Assembly (NCBI RefSeq): GCF_019352175.1 | Contig: NZ_JACBYI010000027.1 | Span: forward strand, 25,600-89,599 | Source: Paenibacillus sp. S150 | GTDB lineage: Bacteria; Bacillota; Bacilli; Paenibacillales; Paenibacillaceae | Direction: 5' to 3' | DNA length: 64,000 nt | Part shown: piece by piece, positions 8,876 to 18,298 of the stretch | Layout: every line of letters starts with the position of its first letter | Numbering within the stretch: position 1 is the stretch's first letter | Notes under the pieces: model-generated | Databases searched by the model: none | Seen by the model: the letters and a program-made list of their open reading frames with translations, nothing else | Told to the model about the DNA's origin: nothing | Program-made: the position numbers and the translations under genes

Positions 8876-10079
8876 TAAAAAACGATTGTTTCTGGTGGGA
8901 ATTGCACCGGATTTAACAAGAAGAGCTATTTTGAGAGCAAAGCAATTGAATTATGAGGTTATAGTTGGTGAGACACCTGCAGAAATGCAGAAGAATAGGA
9001 CTCTGGTGGAGGCGGCAGATCAAGTTATTGAAGTTAATATTAATGATGTTAATGCTCTGTATTCTGTGGCAGAACAGCTTGATCATGAGAAAAAAATTGA
9101 TGGGATGCATACGTTTAGAGAATTCTCTTCTGAACCGACGGCTAAAGTGATTGAAAAGTTAGGCTTGTATGGCTTGCCGTTTGACGTTGTAGAAGCCTGC
9201 AACGATAAATTTAAAACAAAGATTAATTTGGAAAAGCAGGGTGTTTTATCTGCGAAGTATCAATTGTGCAGCACTTTGGAAGAAGCAAAGAACTTTTTTG
9301 AAAGTATAGCTGCACCTATCATCATTAAGCCTTTAAAAATGCAAGGCAGCTTAGGTGTATTTAAAATCACCAAAGAAGAAGAGCTTCTTCTTTTTTTTGA
9401 GCGTTGTAAAACAGCGGGCAATGACGCAGTTGTCTTAGCAGAAGAGTTTATTGAAGGGCAAGAGATCTCGTTAGAGGTCATGGTGTGTAATGGTAAAGTT
9501 CACGTTTTGGGTGTGACTGAAAAGTTATTATTCCCAGGGACGTTCGTTGAGAGGGGACATACCACAGGCTATGAATCGGAAGTGTTAGATGCTGGGGATT
9601 TCCAAAATATTGCTGAAAACATTGTGAAAGCTGCAAATGTTTTTTTTGGTCCTATGTTTATAGAAGGATTTGTAACACCAAAAGGTTTTTATTGCGGTGA
9701 AATACATACACGTTACGGCGGAGATCAAATCAGCACAATTACAGAACTAGGGAATAAGTATGATCTCATTACGCCTATCTTTTCAGAGCTTATGGGAGAT
9801 GCAGTTGAAGTTGTACCTGTGGGAGAGAGAGAGAGTTCCGGGTCGAGATTTATTTCTGCAAAGCCAGGCCGGATTGTTGAGATAGAAGGTGTTGAAGCGA
9901 TTAAACGGATGGCAGGAGTACATTCTATCGATTTATATTGCCAAGTAGGCAATGTTGTAAATGAATTATGTTGGAATCGGGATCGATTAGGGTGTGTGGT
10001 TGCCAAAGCCCCATCCAGGGAGGCTCTTGAAGCGATTTTTAATGATGTGTTTAACGTTTTAAGGATTGAAACGGTTTAA
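8868..10079 (+). CDS. ATP-grasp ligase 1 (L-amino-acid-ligase-like)
   Basis: This 403-residue protein has an N-terminal Rossmann-like preATP-grasp domain (about 1-105). An ATP-grasp core follows, with IIIKPLKMQGSLGVFKI near residue 150 as the ATP-binding beta loop and FIEGQEISLEVMV near residue 192. The metal and phosphate segment EIHTRYGGDQI is near residue 285. Proteins with this architecture form amide bonds through acyl-phosphates, for example BacD-type L-amino-acid ligases and carbamoyl-phosphate-type enzymes. It overlaps the MFS gene by 8 bases. The exact substrates cannot be read from sequence. It could also ligate a non-amino-acid partner. Confidence 0.85.
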   Translation: MYSKKRLFLVGIAPDLTRRAILRAKQLNYEVIVGETPAEMQKNRTLVEAADQVIEVNINDVNALYSVAEQLDHEKKIDGMHTFREFSSEPTAKVIEKLGLYGLPFDVVEACNDKFKTKINLEKQGVLSAKYQLCSTLEEAKNFFESIAAPIIIKPLKMQGSLGVFKITKEEELLLFFERCKTAGNDAVVLAEEFIEGQEISLEVMVCNGKVHVLGVTEKLLFPGTFVERGHTTGYESEVLDAGDFQNIAENIVKAANVFFGPMFIEGFVTPKGFYCGEIHTRYGGDQISTITELGNKYDLITPIFSELMGDAVEVVPVGERESSGSRFISAKPGRIVEIEGVEAIKRMAGVHSIDLYCQVGNVVNELCWNRDRLGCVVAKAPSREALEAIFNDVFNVLRIETV

Positions 10080-10101
10080 AGGGTAAGGGAGGAGAGGTAT
10101 T

Positions 10102-11361
10102 ATGAAAAATATTTTGATTATTCATCTGCCTAACCCGAGCCGGAAAATGCATTTTCAGCAGGCAAAGGTCTATGGTGCAGCATTATATTTGATGATGGAA
10201 AATCCAACGTGGGAGCTTGAATATGTGGACCACGTCGTATGTGCCAACGTTAGAAACATAGAAGAGGCGGTGCAAAACGCTAGGGCTTTATCGCAAAAGG
10301 TTGCCATAGATGGGGTTGTCACATTTGTAGAACATGCAGTGCCTACCGCGGCGGCAGTTGCTGAAGCGCTAGGTCTGCCTTTTATTTCTCAAGAAGCTGC
10401 TTATAAGTCGAGAAATAAATACGAAATGCGTCAGCAGTATGAAGCGTTTGGTATAAAGTGTCCCCAATATGCTCTTGTAGACAGCGTTGATGAAGCAAGA
10501 GCATTTACTGAGCAAGCCGGGTATCCTGTTGTGGTTAAGCCAATAATAGGGGGCGGCAGCCTGGCTGTTCTTAAAATAAATAATGAAAAGGAATTGAGAG
10601 CGCATTTTGAAAGAATGAAGCTTTCAGTATGGGAGACCTTTAAGGAGGATGCGGTGTATCCTAGAGCGTGGTCGGCTTGTGGTGGAAAGATGCTTATCGA
10701 GGAATACATAAAAGGGATAGAAATTAGTGTCGAGTCGTTAACTTATGAGGATGTGACTGAGGTATTGGCAATACACGATAAGCAAATGCCGGAAGAGTCC
10801 AATTTTTTTCCGGAGGTGATGTTTTCAACACCGACCTCCTTCCCTCGAAGCATTGAAGAAAAAGTCATTCAAGCGACTCGAACAGCCAATAAAGCGCTTG
10901 GAATTCACTGTGGTGCAACGCACACGGAATACAGAATTACCGATGATAATGAACTGTACATCATCGAAACAGGCGCCAGAATAGGAGGCGGACCTATCTT
11001 TTTATCCGTCTTAAACTCTACAAGGATTAATATGATACACAAAATTATGGATGTCGCCCTGGGGATAAATCCTAAAATCAAAAAAAATCAACCCAAGCCC
11101 ATTGCTTTTTATCAGCATTTCATTGATGCAGATGGAGTTGTGGATGAGGTTGACGTTGCGGGGATTGAACGTATTCATCAAAACCCCAATCTCATAGAGC
11201 TGCATATCTATAGAAGAAAAGGCGATCGAATTATTTCAGAAAAGCGAACCTTAGCGCACGCCCATGTTATTGCTAAAGGCGAGACGGTTGAATTGGCCTT
11301 GAAAAATGTGTATGAGATGGCGCAAAATATTCATTTTAGACTTACAGAAGGGCAAATATAA
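10102..11361 (+). CDS. ATP-grasp ligase 2 (L-amino-acid-ligase-like)
   Basis: The 419-residue protein starts 22 bases after ligase 1 with a good GGGAGGAGAGG site. The N-terminal domain is about 1-110. The ATP-binding loop PVVVKPIIGGGSLAVLKI is near residue 143, LIEEYIKGIEISVES near 197, and the metal loop ETGARIGGGP near 295; this last motif is closer to the classical family than in ligase 1. The two ligases are clearly different from each other, so they probably act at successive steps rather than being a recent duplication. The C-terminal about 80 residues (VIAKGETVE...) resemble the closing domain of L-amino-acid ligases. The operon ends at a strong terminator. Confidence 0.86.
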   Translation: MKNILIIHLPNPSRKMHFQQAKVYGAALYLMMENPTWELEYVDHVVCANVRNIEEAVQNARALSQKVAIDGVVTFVEHAVPTAAAVAEALGLPFISQEAAYKSRNKYEMRQQYEAFGIKCPQYALVDSVDEARAFTEQAGYPVVVKPIIGGGSLAVLKINNEKELRAHFERMKLSVWETFKEDAVYPRAWSACGGKMLIEEYIKGIEISVESLTYEDVTEVLAIHDKQMPEESNFFPEVMFSTPTSFPRSIEEKVIQATRTANKALGIHCGATHTEYRITDDNELYIIETGARIGGGPIFLSVLNSTRINMIHKIMDVALGINPKIKKNQPKPIAFYQHFIDADGVVDEVDVAGIERIHQNPNLIELHIYRRKGDRIISEKRTLAHAHVIAKGETVELALKNVYEMAQNIHFRLTEGQI

Positions 11362-11388
11362 ACGGATTGTAAAATGGAGCAGCATGGG

Positions 11389-11420
11389 CCGTCCTTAAAT
11401 ATAAGGACGGTTCTTTTTTT
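11389..11420 (+). terminator. Intrinsic terminator of the MFS/ligase operon
   Basis: A 9-bp perfect stem CCGTCCTTA/TAAGGACGG with a 4-base loop is followed by TTCTTTTTTT. Confidence 0.93.
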
Positions 11421-11526
11421 AGAGAGAGTCAGAAAATGCTGTCGGGTTAATCCAAATCCAATGAAAATATACGATTTTTAAATTATTTGCAATTTATTCC
11501 TGTCAAGCTATCCTCTATTCTATTAA

Positions 11527-11542
11527 TAGAAAGCGGTTTCAT
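11527..11542 (+). promoter_or_regulatory. Candidate cre (CcpA) site
   Basis: TAGAAAGCGGTTTCAT matches 15 of 16 positions of the Bacillus cre consensus WTGNAARCGNWWWCAW. It lies about 125 bases upstream of the secreted lyase-like gene, so carbon catabolite control is plausible. Confidence 0.5.
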
Positions 11543-11665
11543 TTATATAGCTCAACTCTTGCTTTGCATCATGAGTTCCTCCGGCAAACAGCATGTTTAA
11601 TACCGGGAGGTGATGCATCCGGCTGGATGCAGCCGATCTACTTTATCCTAAATAAAGGGGATGAT

Positions 11666-13753
11666 ATGAAGATGAAGAAATCTGTAGTGGTTACCCTGAT
11701 TTTGAGTTTTTTGGTGAGTATGGGCGGTTTGTTTGTGGAAGAGAGGACAGCGGCGGCGGCAACGGCGTTTACGCATCCCGGCTTGCTTCACACCCAGGCG
11801 GATTTTGACCGCATGAAGCAAATGGTCAATGCGGGTACGCAGCCCTATCTGGACGGATGGAATCAATTAGTCAACAGTCCGCTGTCACAGTCCGGCTGGA
11901 CTCCGCGTGCCACTGCTACGATTACCCGCGGCGGCACAGGCGATAACGTGTCCTTGCTCTATAACGATATTGCGCGGGCTTACCAGAATGCCCTGCGCTG
12001 GAAAATCAGCGGCAATACGGCTAACGGCGACACAGCCCGCGATATTTTGAATGCGTGGTCTTCCACGCTAACTACAGTCACCGGCAATGCTGACCGTTAT
12101 TTGGCTGCCGGACTGTACGGATATGAAATCGCAAACGCAGCCGAGATTATGCGGGGCTATTCCGGTTTCAATGTGGCCCAGATGCAAAATATGCTGCTGA
12201 ATGTATTTTATAAGCCGCTTAACGAGCGTTTCCTGATCGGCAATGAATACGGGGGAGACCACAACGACGCCTATATCCAGAATTACTGGGCGAACTGGGA
12301 TCTGGGCAATATGGCTGCAGTTGTGGCTATTGGTATTTTCTGCGACCGCCGGGACATTTACAATATTGGCATTGAATATTACAAAAACGGTGCCGGAAAC
12401 GGCTCCATCTATAATGCAATTCCATTCCTGCACGCTGGCGGGCTTGCACAATGGCAGGAGTCCGGACGCGACCAGGCACACACCCAACTGGGGATTGGAC
12501 TCATGGCTACGATTAACGAAATGGCCTGGAATCAAGGCGATGACTTGTATGGATGGGCGAACAACCGCTTCCTGCAAGCTGCTGAGTACGTTGCCAAATA
12601 TAATAATGGGGATGATAGCGTGCCGTTTGCAGCCTACGAATGGGGCACCGGCACCAACGGCGCTGTCCAGACACAAACCGTAATTTCCGACGCCAGCCGT
12701 AATGAATATCGCCCAATCTGGGAAATGATCTATAATCACTATGCAAACCGGAAGGGTCTGTCTGTGCCCAATATTGCCGCTCGTGCCAGCCTGGTGAGAC
12801 CGGAAGGCGGCCCCAATACCCAATATCCTTCAACATTCGACCAACTGGGCTTCGGGACACTGCTCTATACCCGGCCAGCCGGCAGCGGCGGAACGGCCGT
12901 TCTTCCGGATGGCAATATCCCTGATGGCATATACCGTTTCATTGTGCGTCTTGACGGCAAGGCCATGGAAGCATCCAGTGCAGCAAGCGGCGCACAAGTA
13001 AGAAAATCGACATATGCAGGAGGAGCCAACCAGCAGTGGACGGTGACCCACCTTGGCGGTGGTCAATACAGCATCAAGAATGTGCAGAGCGGACTCCCAT
13101 TGGATGTAGCCAGCGGTTCCCTGAATCATGGGGCTAAATTTCAATTGTGGAGCAGCACGGGCGGCAACAACCAGAAATTCGCTTTTATTCCTGTCGGCGA
13201 GGGTTATTACCGGATCACTCCGGTGCATTCCAACAAGCCTGCTGACGTGGTGGATTTATCCACCGCCGAAGGCGCCCTGATTCAGCAATGGCGATACCTG
13301 CTTGCCAGCAACCAGCAATGGAGACTTGAACCGTTGTCCGTGAATGTCCGCCTGCAATCCTACAACTATCCCGACCGTTATATTCGGCACAGCAGCTACC
13401 GTGCACAGATCAATGATAATGTGGCACCGGCTCAAGACGCACAGTTCAAGATGGTTGCCGGATTGACGGATTCCAACGGAGTATCGTTTGAGTCCGTCAA
13501 CCTTCCGGGGCGGTTCCTGCGTGTCCGTTCCAATGGAGAGGTATGGCTGGATCAGAATGACGGCACGACTGCCTTCAAGAATGATGCAACCTTCCGCCGC
13601 GTGGCCGGCTTGGCTGATCCCCAGCTGTCGTCTTACCAGATGTGGGCCGATGCAACCAGGTATCTCCGCCATTCCAATTATCTGCTGTATGCCCAAGCTG
13701 TGTCCGGCTCGTCGTTTAACGCTGACGCCACGTTTACAGAGATTGCCCCTTGA
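11666..13753 (+). CDS. Secreted alginate-lyase-like protein with ricin-type and AbfB-type carbohydrate modules
   Basis: The protein is 695 residues. The start at 11666 follows AAAGGGG; an upstream ATG at 11564 lacks a site. A signal peptide (KMKKSVVV, then a hydrophobic core) ends near TAAAATA at about residue 35. An alginate-lyase-type helical domain follows (about 38-390; FTHPGLLHTQADFDRMK at its start, HNDAYIQNYW in the middle). Next comes a ricin-type beta-trefoil (about 415-550, with QQWTV, NQKFAF and NQQWRL repeats), then an AbfB-like arabinose-binding trefoil (about 555-695, YPDRYIRHSSY and ATRYLRHSNY). It probably binds and cleaves a plant or microbial polysaccharide outside the cell. 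The substrate is uncertain; the domain order, not the exact lyase family, is what I am sure of. Confidence 0.82.
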   Translation: MKMKKSVVVTLILSFLVSMGGLFVEERTAAAATAFTHPGLLHTQADFDRMKQMVNAGTQPYLDGWNQLVNSPLSQSGWTPRATATITRGGTGDNVSLLYNDIARAYQNALRWKISGNTANGDTARDILNAWSSTLTTVTGNADRYLAAGLYGYEIANAAEIMRGYSGFNVAQMQNMLLNVFYKPLNERFLIGNEYGGDHNDAYIQNYWANWDLGNMAAVVAIGIFCDRRDIYNIGIEYYKNGAGNGSIYNAIPFLHAGGLAQWQESGRDQAHTQLGIGLMATINEMAWNQGDDLYGWANNRFLQAAEYVAKYNNGDDSVPFAAYEWGTGTNGAVQTQTVISDASRNEYRPIWEMIYNHYANRKGLSVPNIAARASLVRPEGGPNTQYPSTFDQLGFGTLLYTRPAGSGGTAVLPDGNIPDGIYRFIVRLDGKAMEASSAASGAQVRKSTYAGGANQQWTVTHLGGGQYSIKNVQSGLPLDVASGSLNHGAKFQLWSSTGGNNQKFAFIPVGEGYYRITPVHSNKPADVVDLSTAEGALIQQWRYLLASNQQWRLEPLSVNVRLQSYNYPDRYIRHSSYRAQINDNVAPAQDAQFKMVAGLTDSNGVSFESVNLPGRFLRVRSNGEVWLDQNDGTTAFKNDATFRRVAGLADPQLSSYQMWADATRYLRHSNYLLYAQAVSGSSFNADATFTEIAP

Positions 13754-13813
13754 AGCCGGGCATGGCTTCATAAGGATACTCTGAGCGAAAAAGTCAAAAA
13801 GCACAGCAAACGA

Positions 13814-13885
13814 GAAGAAGCTGTATACCGGATAGGTGCAGCTTCTTTGTATTATCCGAGCTGCCCATTGATTATGCGGGCAGCT
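13814..13885 (+). terminator. Two hairpins between convergent genes
   Basis: AGAAGCTG and GCAGCTTCT (13816-13847) form one hairpin. AGCTGCCC and GGGCAGCT (13859-13885) form a second, followed by TCTTTA. They lie between the lyase-like gene and the oppositely oriented kinase and probably end transcription from one or both sides. Confidence 0.5.
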
Positions 13886-13888
13886 TCT

Positions 13889-14929
13889 TTACGCACCGGC
13901 CACAGGCAGTCTGACCGTAAAAGTGGAGCCCTGCCCCGGCTCGCTGCTGACCTCAATCGTTCCTCCGCTGAGGCTGATGATGCGGCTGACCAGAGGCAGA
14001 CCGAGGCCGTTGCCTTCGGCAGAGCGGGCAGGATCGCCCTGATAGAATTTCTCGAAAATATGCTTGCGGACGCTTGGGGCCATTCCCGTTCCCGTATCGG
14101 ATATGACTGCCGAGATCCACTTATCTCCGGGCCGGAGAGAGACCGAAATTTCTCCGCCTTCCGGCGTGAATTTGACGGCATTGCCAAGCAAATTCAGCCA
14201 CACCTGCATGATCAGCTCTTCATTGCCATAATAGTGCAGCTCCTCCAGATCAATGTTAAGGAGCAGCTGCTTCGGAGTCCATAACGTTTCCAGCAATAAA
14301 ATGGCCTGGCGGATTTGCTCATCCAGCCGGTACTCGGTTTGACCTGTGAGCATTTCCTGATTTTCAAGCTTGGATATTTTGAGAATATTGCCGGAGAGGG
14401 TGGACAGCTGCCGGGCGCTGTCTATAATCATTCCGGTGTATTCGTTGTGCTCTCCTTTGCTGAGGTCGTCTTCCTGCAGGAGGGAGGCGTATCCTTCAAT
14501 GGCTGCAATGGGCGTTTTGAATTCATGGGATACATTGACCACAAAATCATTGCGGAGGGTCTCAATGCTGCGCAGCTCCTGAACCATAATGTTGAAGTGA
14601 TGGGCAACATCGCTGATCTCGCTGACCCGGTGCGATTCATTCAGATAAATGTCGAAGTTGCCCTTGGCGATTTCCTTGGCCGCCTTGCTGAAATCCGCAA
14701 TGGGAGCCAATATTCTCCGCCCCACCATCACGGTGATGGTGGTTCCCATGACCAGACTGAACATGATAACAGTCAGGAGGAGCGGGAAGAAGCTTCCATG
14801 CTTCATAGCATTATTCTCCGAGCGGAAATATAGATAGGCCAAGACAGACATGAGCAAGAGAAAGGACAGAATAATCACAAACACTAACGATACAAAATAC
14901 CACCACAGCCCATCCTTTTTGCGCCTCAT
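13889..14929 (-). CDS. Sensor histidine kinase
   Basis: The 346-residue membrane kinase has two transmembrane helices (about 10-35 and 48-70) with a very short external loop. A HAMP domain (about 70-122), a HisKA domain with the phospho-acceptor in VSHEFKTPIAAIEGY (about 130-195), and an ATPase domain with N box LLGNAVKFTPEGG and G boxes DTGTGM and NGLGLPLV follow. The tiny sensor loop is typical of kinases that sense within the membrane or through a partner ABC transporter, as with peptide-antibiotic detoxification modules. The start overlaps the response regulator stop by 4 bases (ATGA). The divergent neighbour is a fused ABC protein, a probable target. Confidence 0.93.
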   Translation of the reverse strand: MRRKKDGLWWYFVSLVFVIILSFLLLMSVLAYLYFRSENNAMKHGSFFPLLLTVIMFSLVMGTTITVMVGRRILAPIADFSKAAKEIAKGNFDIYLNESHRVSEISDVAHHFNIMVQELRSIETLRNDFVVNVSHEFKTPIAAIEGYASLLQEDDLSKGEHNEYTGMIIDSARQLSTLSGNILKISKLENQEMLTGQTEYRLDEQIRQAILLLETLWTPKQLLLNIDLEELHYYGNEELIMQVWLNLLGNAVKFTPEGGEISVSLRPGDKWISAVISDTGTGMAPSVRKHIFEKFYQGDPARSAEGNGLGLPLVSRIISLSGGTIEVSSEPGQGSTFTVRLPVAGA

Positions 14930-15600
14930 CCCAGCTTCACCGCCTTATAGCCCAGCCCTCTTACCGTGACAATTTCAAAGTCACTGCTTTCCTTGAAACG
15001 CTCGCGCAAGCGGTTAATATGGACTACCACCGTATGCTCATCCGATTCCGTATCCATTCCCCAAATTTCATCCATCAGCTGCTGCTTGGTAAAGATTTTG
15101 TTCGGATAAGAAATCAATTTATAGAGCAGATAAAATTCCTTCTGCGGAAGAAGGATGCTCTCCTGCCCCTGAATTACGGTTAACGAATCATATTCCAGCA
15201 ATGTTTCCCCGCATTCGATCCGCCGTTCGCTGATAATTCTGGCCCGGCGGAGCAGCGCCCCCACACGCAAAATCATCTCATTCACATTCACCGGCTTGAC
15301 CATATAATCGTCGATTCCGACCAGGAACCCCTGTTGTTTGTCGGCGAAGTTCTCCCGTGCAGTCACCATGAGGACAGGGAGGTTATTGTTATTGTCCCTG
15401 AGTGTTCTGGTCAGCTCGTAGCCATCCATGTGCGGCATCATAATATCGCAGATGATCAGATCGATATATTCCTTATCAAGTACAGCAAGAGCATCCTCGC
15501 CGTTCACTGCAGGCATTGCGCGGTATCCATTTCTGGTGAGGACTGTGCAGAAGAGCTGCCGCAGCTTAGCGTCGTCCTCAACCACAAGAATAGTAAACAT
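14926..15600 (-). CDS. OmpR-family response regulator
   Basis: The 224-residue protein has a receiver domain (1-115) with acidic pocket EDD, phospho-acceptor Asp in CDIMMPHMDG and Lys in MVKP. A winged-helix domain follows (about 128-222), ending VTVRGLGYKAVKLG. A GGAGG site precedes the ATG. It is the first gene of a two-gene operon with the kinase and is transcribed away from the ABC gene 181 bases off. It probably binds that shared intergenic region, where AT-rich direct repeats around 15685-15710 (TTTAGG, TTTAGT) are visible. Confidence 0.94.
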   Translation of the reverse strand: MFTILVVEDDAKLRQLFCTVLTRNGYRAMPAVNGEDALAVLDKEYIDLIICDIMMPHMDGYELTRTLRDNNNNLPVLMVTARENFADKQQGFLVGIDDYMVKPVNVNEMILRVGALLRRARIISERRIECGETLLEYDSLTVIQGQESILLPQKEFYLLYKLISYPNKIFTKQQLMDEIWGMDTESDEHTVVVHINRLRERFKESSDFEIVTVRGLGYKAVKLG

Positions 15601-15781
15601 AAGGTTTCCTCCTGGAACGGTTCATTGTCATTCAACGTATAGCTTGTTTAAGTATACCTCATCAAGATCAAGTCAATCTCAACTGGCAGTTTAGGTTTAG
15701 TTTATATTGGGCGGATATACTGGGGACAGCAAGGAGAGAACAGAGATACATGATTACAGGATGGAAAGGGAGCTGTACAAG

Positions 15782-18166
15782 ATGCTGCAATTAAAAAACA
15801 TCACCAAGAGCTACAAGACCGGGGAGTTCACACAGGTTGCACTGGATAAGGTTAATCTGAATTTCAGGGAAAGTGAATTCGTCGCAATCCTGGGCCAGAG
15901 CGGTTCGGGCAAAACGACACTGCTGAATATCATCGGCGGACTTGATCAGTATGACAGCGGCGAGCTGATTATCAACGGCCAATCGACGGAGCACTTCAAG
16001 GACGGGGATTGGGATGCTTACCGCAATAATAGTGTGGGCTTTATCTTTCAAAGCTATAATCTGATTCCGCATCTGAGCATCTCGGATAATGTGGAGATGG
16101 GGATGACGCTCAGCGGAGTGCCCTCGGCCGAGAAGCACCGCAAGGCGCTTGAAGTCCTGGAGAAGGTCGGGTTAAAGGAGCATGTGCACAAGAAGCCGAA
16201 CCAGCTCTCCGGAGGACAGATGCAGCGGGTAGCGATCGCCCGGGCCTTGGCCAATAACCCGGACATCATCCTCGCGGATGAGCCGACAGGGGCGCTGGAT
16301 TCGGAAACCAGTGAACAGATCATGGATCTGATTAAAACCATTGCGGAAGACAAGCTGGTGATCATGGTCACCCACAATCCGGAATTGGCCGAGAGCTATG
16401 CGGACCGTGTGATCCGGTTCTCGGATGGACATGCCATATCGGACACCAACCCGCTGGCGAATCAAAAGACCTCAAGCAGCTATAAGCTGAAAGAAACCAG
16501 CATGAGCTTTTTCACGGCCCTGAAATTATCCGGCAAAAATATCGCGACCAAGAAATGGAGAACGGGACTGACCGCGTTTGCCTCAAGTATCGGGATTATC
16601 GGCATTGCCTTGATTCTGTCCTTGTCCAACGGGTTCGACAAGCAGATCAGCTCGTATGAAGCCGGTGCCCTCTCCAACTTCCCGATTTCGATCAATCAGA
16701 CCGCCATGAACGTGGAATTAGCAGGCCCTCCCGGGGATGAAGCAACGGAGCTTCCTTCTTATCCGGCAGAGAAGAAGCTGTATCCCTATGATCCCAGTGA
16801 AAATTCCATCATGCACATCAATGTGCTGACCCAGGACTATATTGATTATTTAAATAAAATTGATCCTGAACTCATTGACGGCATTTCCTATACGCGTGCT
16901 GTGAATATGAATATGCTGGTTTCGGACGGGGAAAAGGCCACTACGCTGGATAAAAGCCAGCTCAGTGTAACTCCATATCCCAGCAAGCAGGGCAGCGCCT
17001 CCGGAAGCTACCTGGAGCAATATTACGATTTGCTTGAGGGCAGCTTTCCTGCGCAAAAGACGGATATCGTGCTTATCGTGGACGAATATAACCGCCTGAC
17101 CAATGCTGCGGTGGATGCTTTGGGCCTGAATTATGATGTGGGCAGTATTGATCTGGCGGATATCGCAGGGACTGAGCTGAAGCTCGTGATGAACGATGAC
17201 TATTACCGTAAAAATGGCGAGCAGTTTGTTGTCAACGGAACAGCCTCGAATTTAATGGAGCTGTATGACAGCAGTGATGCCGTAACCTTGACCATCACAG
17301 GAGTGCTGCGCAGCCAGGAAGGATCTACGATGTCTACGCTCTCTCCGGGAATTGTCTATTCGGATGAGCTAGCTGCTGATTTTATTGCAGATGCGCAGAA
17401 ATCAGAGATTGTCCTGGCGCAGCAGCAGGCAGACTTCAACGTGTTGACCGGCCAGGTATTATCAGATGATGTGGCTGGCAGTGGCGCAGGCACTAGTGCA
17501 GGCGGAGCAGGCGCAAGCCCGCTGATGATGATGGGTTCCAGCGCAGCGGGCGGCGCTTCCTTAACCAAAGAGAATGCCCTTGCGTCCTTGGGGGCAACGG
17601 GTATTCCCAGCTCTGTCTCGCTGTATCCGATTGATTTCAGCGCCAAGGAATCGATTACTGATTATTTGGATAAGTGGAATGAAGGCCTTGACCCCGCAGA
17701 CCAGGTAATGTATACGGATTTGGCGGCTATTGTAACCAATATTTCCGGCAGCATTATGGATGGAATTACGATGGTGCTGATTGCTTTTGCCGCGATCTCG
17801 CTTGTGGTCTCCCTGATTATGATCGCAATCATCACCTATATTTCCGTTATGGAACGGACGAAGGAGATTGGAGTATTGCGTGCCTTGGGAGCGAGAAGGA
17901 AGGACATTACGCGGGTATTCAACGCAGAGACCTTCATTATCGGGGCCTGCTCAGGTATTCTGGGTATCGGCATTACGTATCTGCTTACCATTCCGGTCAA
18001 TGCAATTCTCTACAATCTGACCGATTTGTCCAATGTGGCGCAGCTGAATCCGCTGCATGCATTAAGCCTGGGCATTATCAGCGTAGTGCTCACAATGCTC
18101 GGCGGCTTCATCCCGGCCAAGATGGCGGCGAAAAAAGACCCGGTTACAGCACTCCGCAGCGAGTAA
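15782..18166 (+). CDS. Fused ABC ATPase-FtsX permease (MacB-like)
   Basis: The protein is 794 residues. The start at 15782 is set by GGGAG nine bases upstream and by MLQLKNITKSY as the natural ATPase N-terminus. The ATPase domain (1-230) has Walker A GQSGSGKT, signature LSGGQ and Walker B ILADEPTGALD. A first membrane helix near residue 270 follows, then a large external domain with a Gly/Ala/Ser-rich low-complexity linker near residues 565-600. Three C-terminal helices (about 660-790) make up the FtsX-type permease. In Bacilli such fusions pump or remove peptides and other amphipathic compounds from the membrane. The divergent two-component system suggests inducible defence against an envelope-active agent. 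That role is inferred. Confidence 0.88.
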   Translation: MLQLKNITKSYKTGEFTQVALDKVNLNFRESEFVAILGQSGSGKTTLLNIIGGLDQYDSGELIINGQSTEHFKDGDWDAYRNNSVGFIFQSYNLIPHLSISDNVEMGMTLSGVPSAEKHRKALEVLEKVGLKEHVHKKPNQLSGGQMQRVAIARALANNPDIILADEPTGALDSETSEQIMDLIKTIAEDKLVIMVTHNPELAESYADRVIRFSDGHAISDTNPLANQKTSSSYKLKETSMSFFTALKLSGKNIATKKWRTGLTAFASSIGIIGIALILSLSNGFDKQISSYEAGALSNFPISINQTAMNVELAGPPGDEATELPSYPAEKKLYPYDPSENSIMHINVLTQDYIDYLNKIDPELIDGISYTRAVNMNMLVSDGEKATTLDKSQLSVTPYPSKQGSASGSYLEQYYDLLEGSFPAQKTDIVLIVDEYNRLTNAAVDALGLNYDVGSIDLADIAGTELKLVMNDDYYRKNGEQFVVNGTASNLMELYDSSDAVTLTITGVLRSQEGSTMSTLSPGIVYSDELAADFIADAQKSEIVLAQQQADFNVLTGQVLSDDVAGSGAGTSAGGAGASPLMMMGSSAAGGASLTKENALASLGATGIPSSVSLYPIDFSAKESITDYLDKWNEGLDPADQVMYTDLAAIVTNISGSIMDGITMVLIAFAAISLVVSLIMIAIITYISVMERTKEIGVLRALGARRKDITRVFNAETFIIGACSGILGIGITYLLTIPVNAILYNLTDLSNVAQLNPLHALSLGIISVVLTMLGGFIPAKMAAKKDPVTALRSE

Positions 18167-18226
18167 ACCGAGGGCAAATCAGTTCCCGTATAAGGGGGAG
18201 CAGCAATAGTCTGAAGCTGTGAAGCC

Positions 18227-18257
18227 AGCCCCGTTGATGTGATCAACGGGGCTTTTC
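18227..18257 (+). terminator. Terminator of the ABC gene
   Basis: AGCCCCGTTGA and TCAACGGGGCT form an 11-bp stem with a 5-base loop, followed by TTTTCC. It is palindromic enough to serve the convergent monooxygenase gene too. Confidence 0.8.
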
Positions 18258-18298
18258 CGCAGGTTTACAAAAGCGGGCATATCAACGTGGTTATTCGT

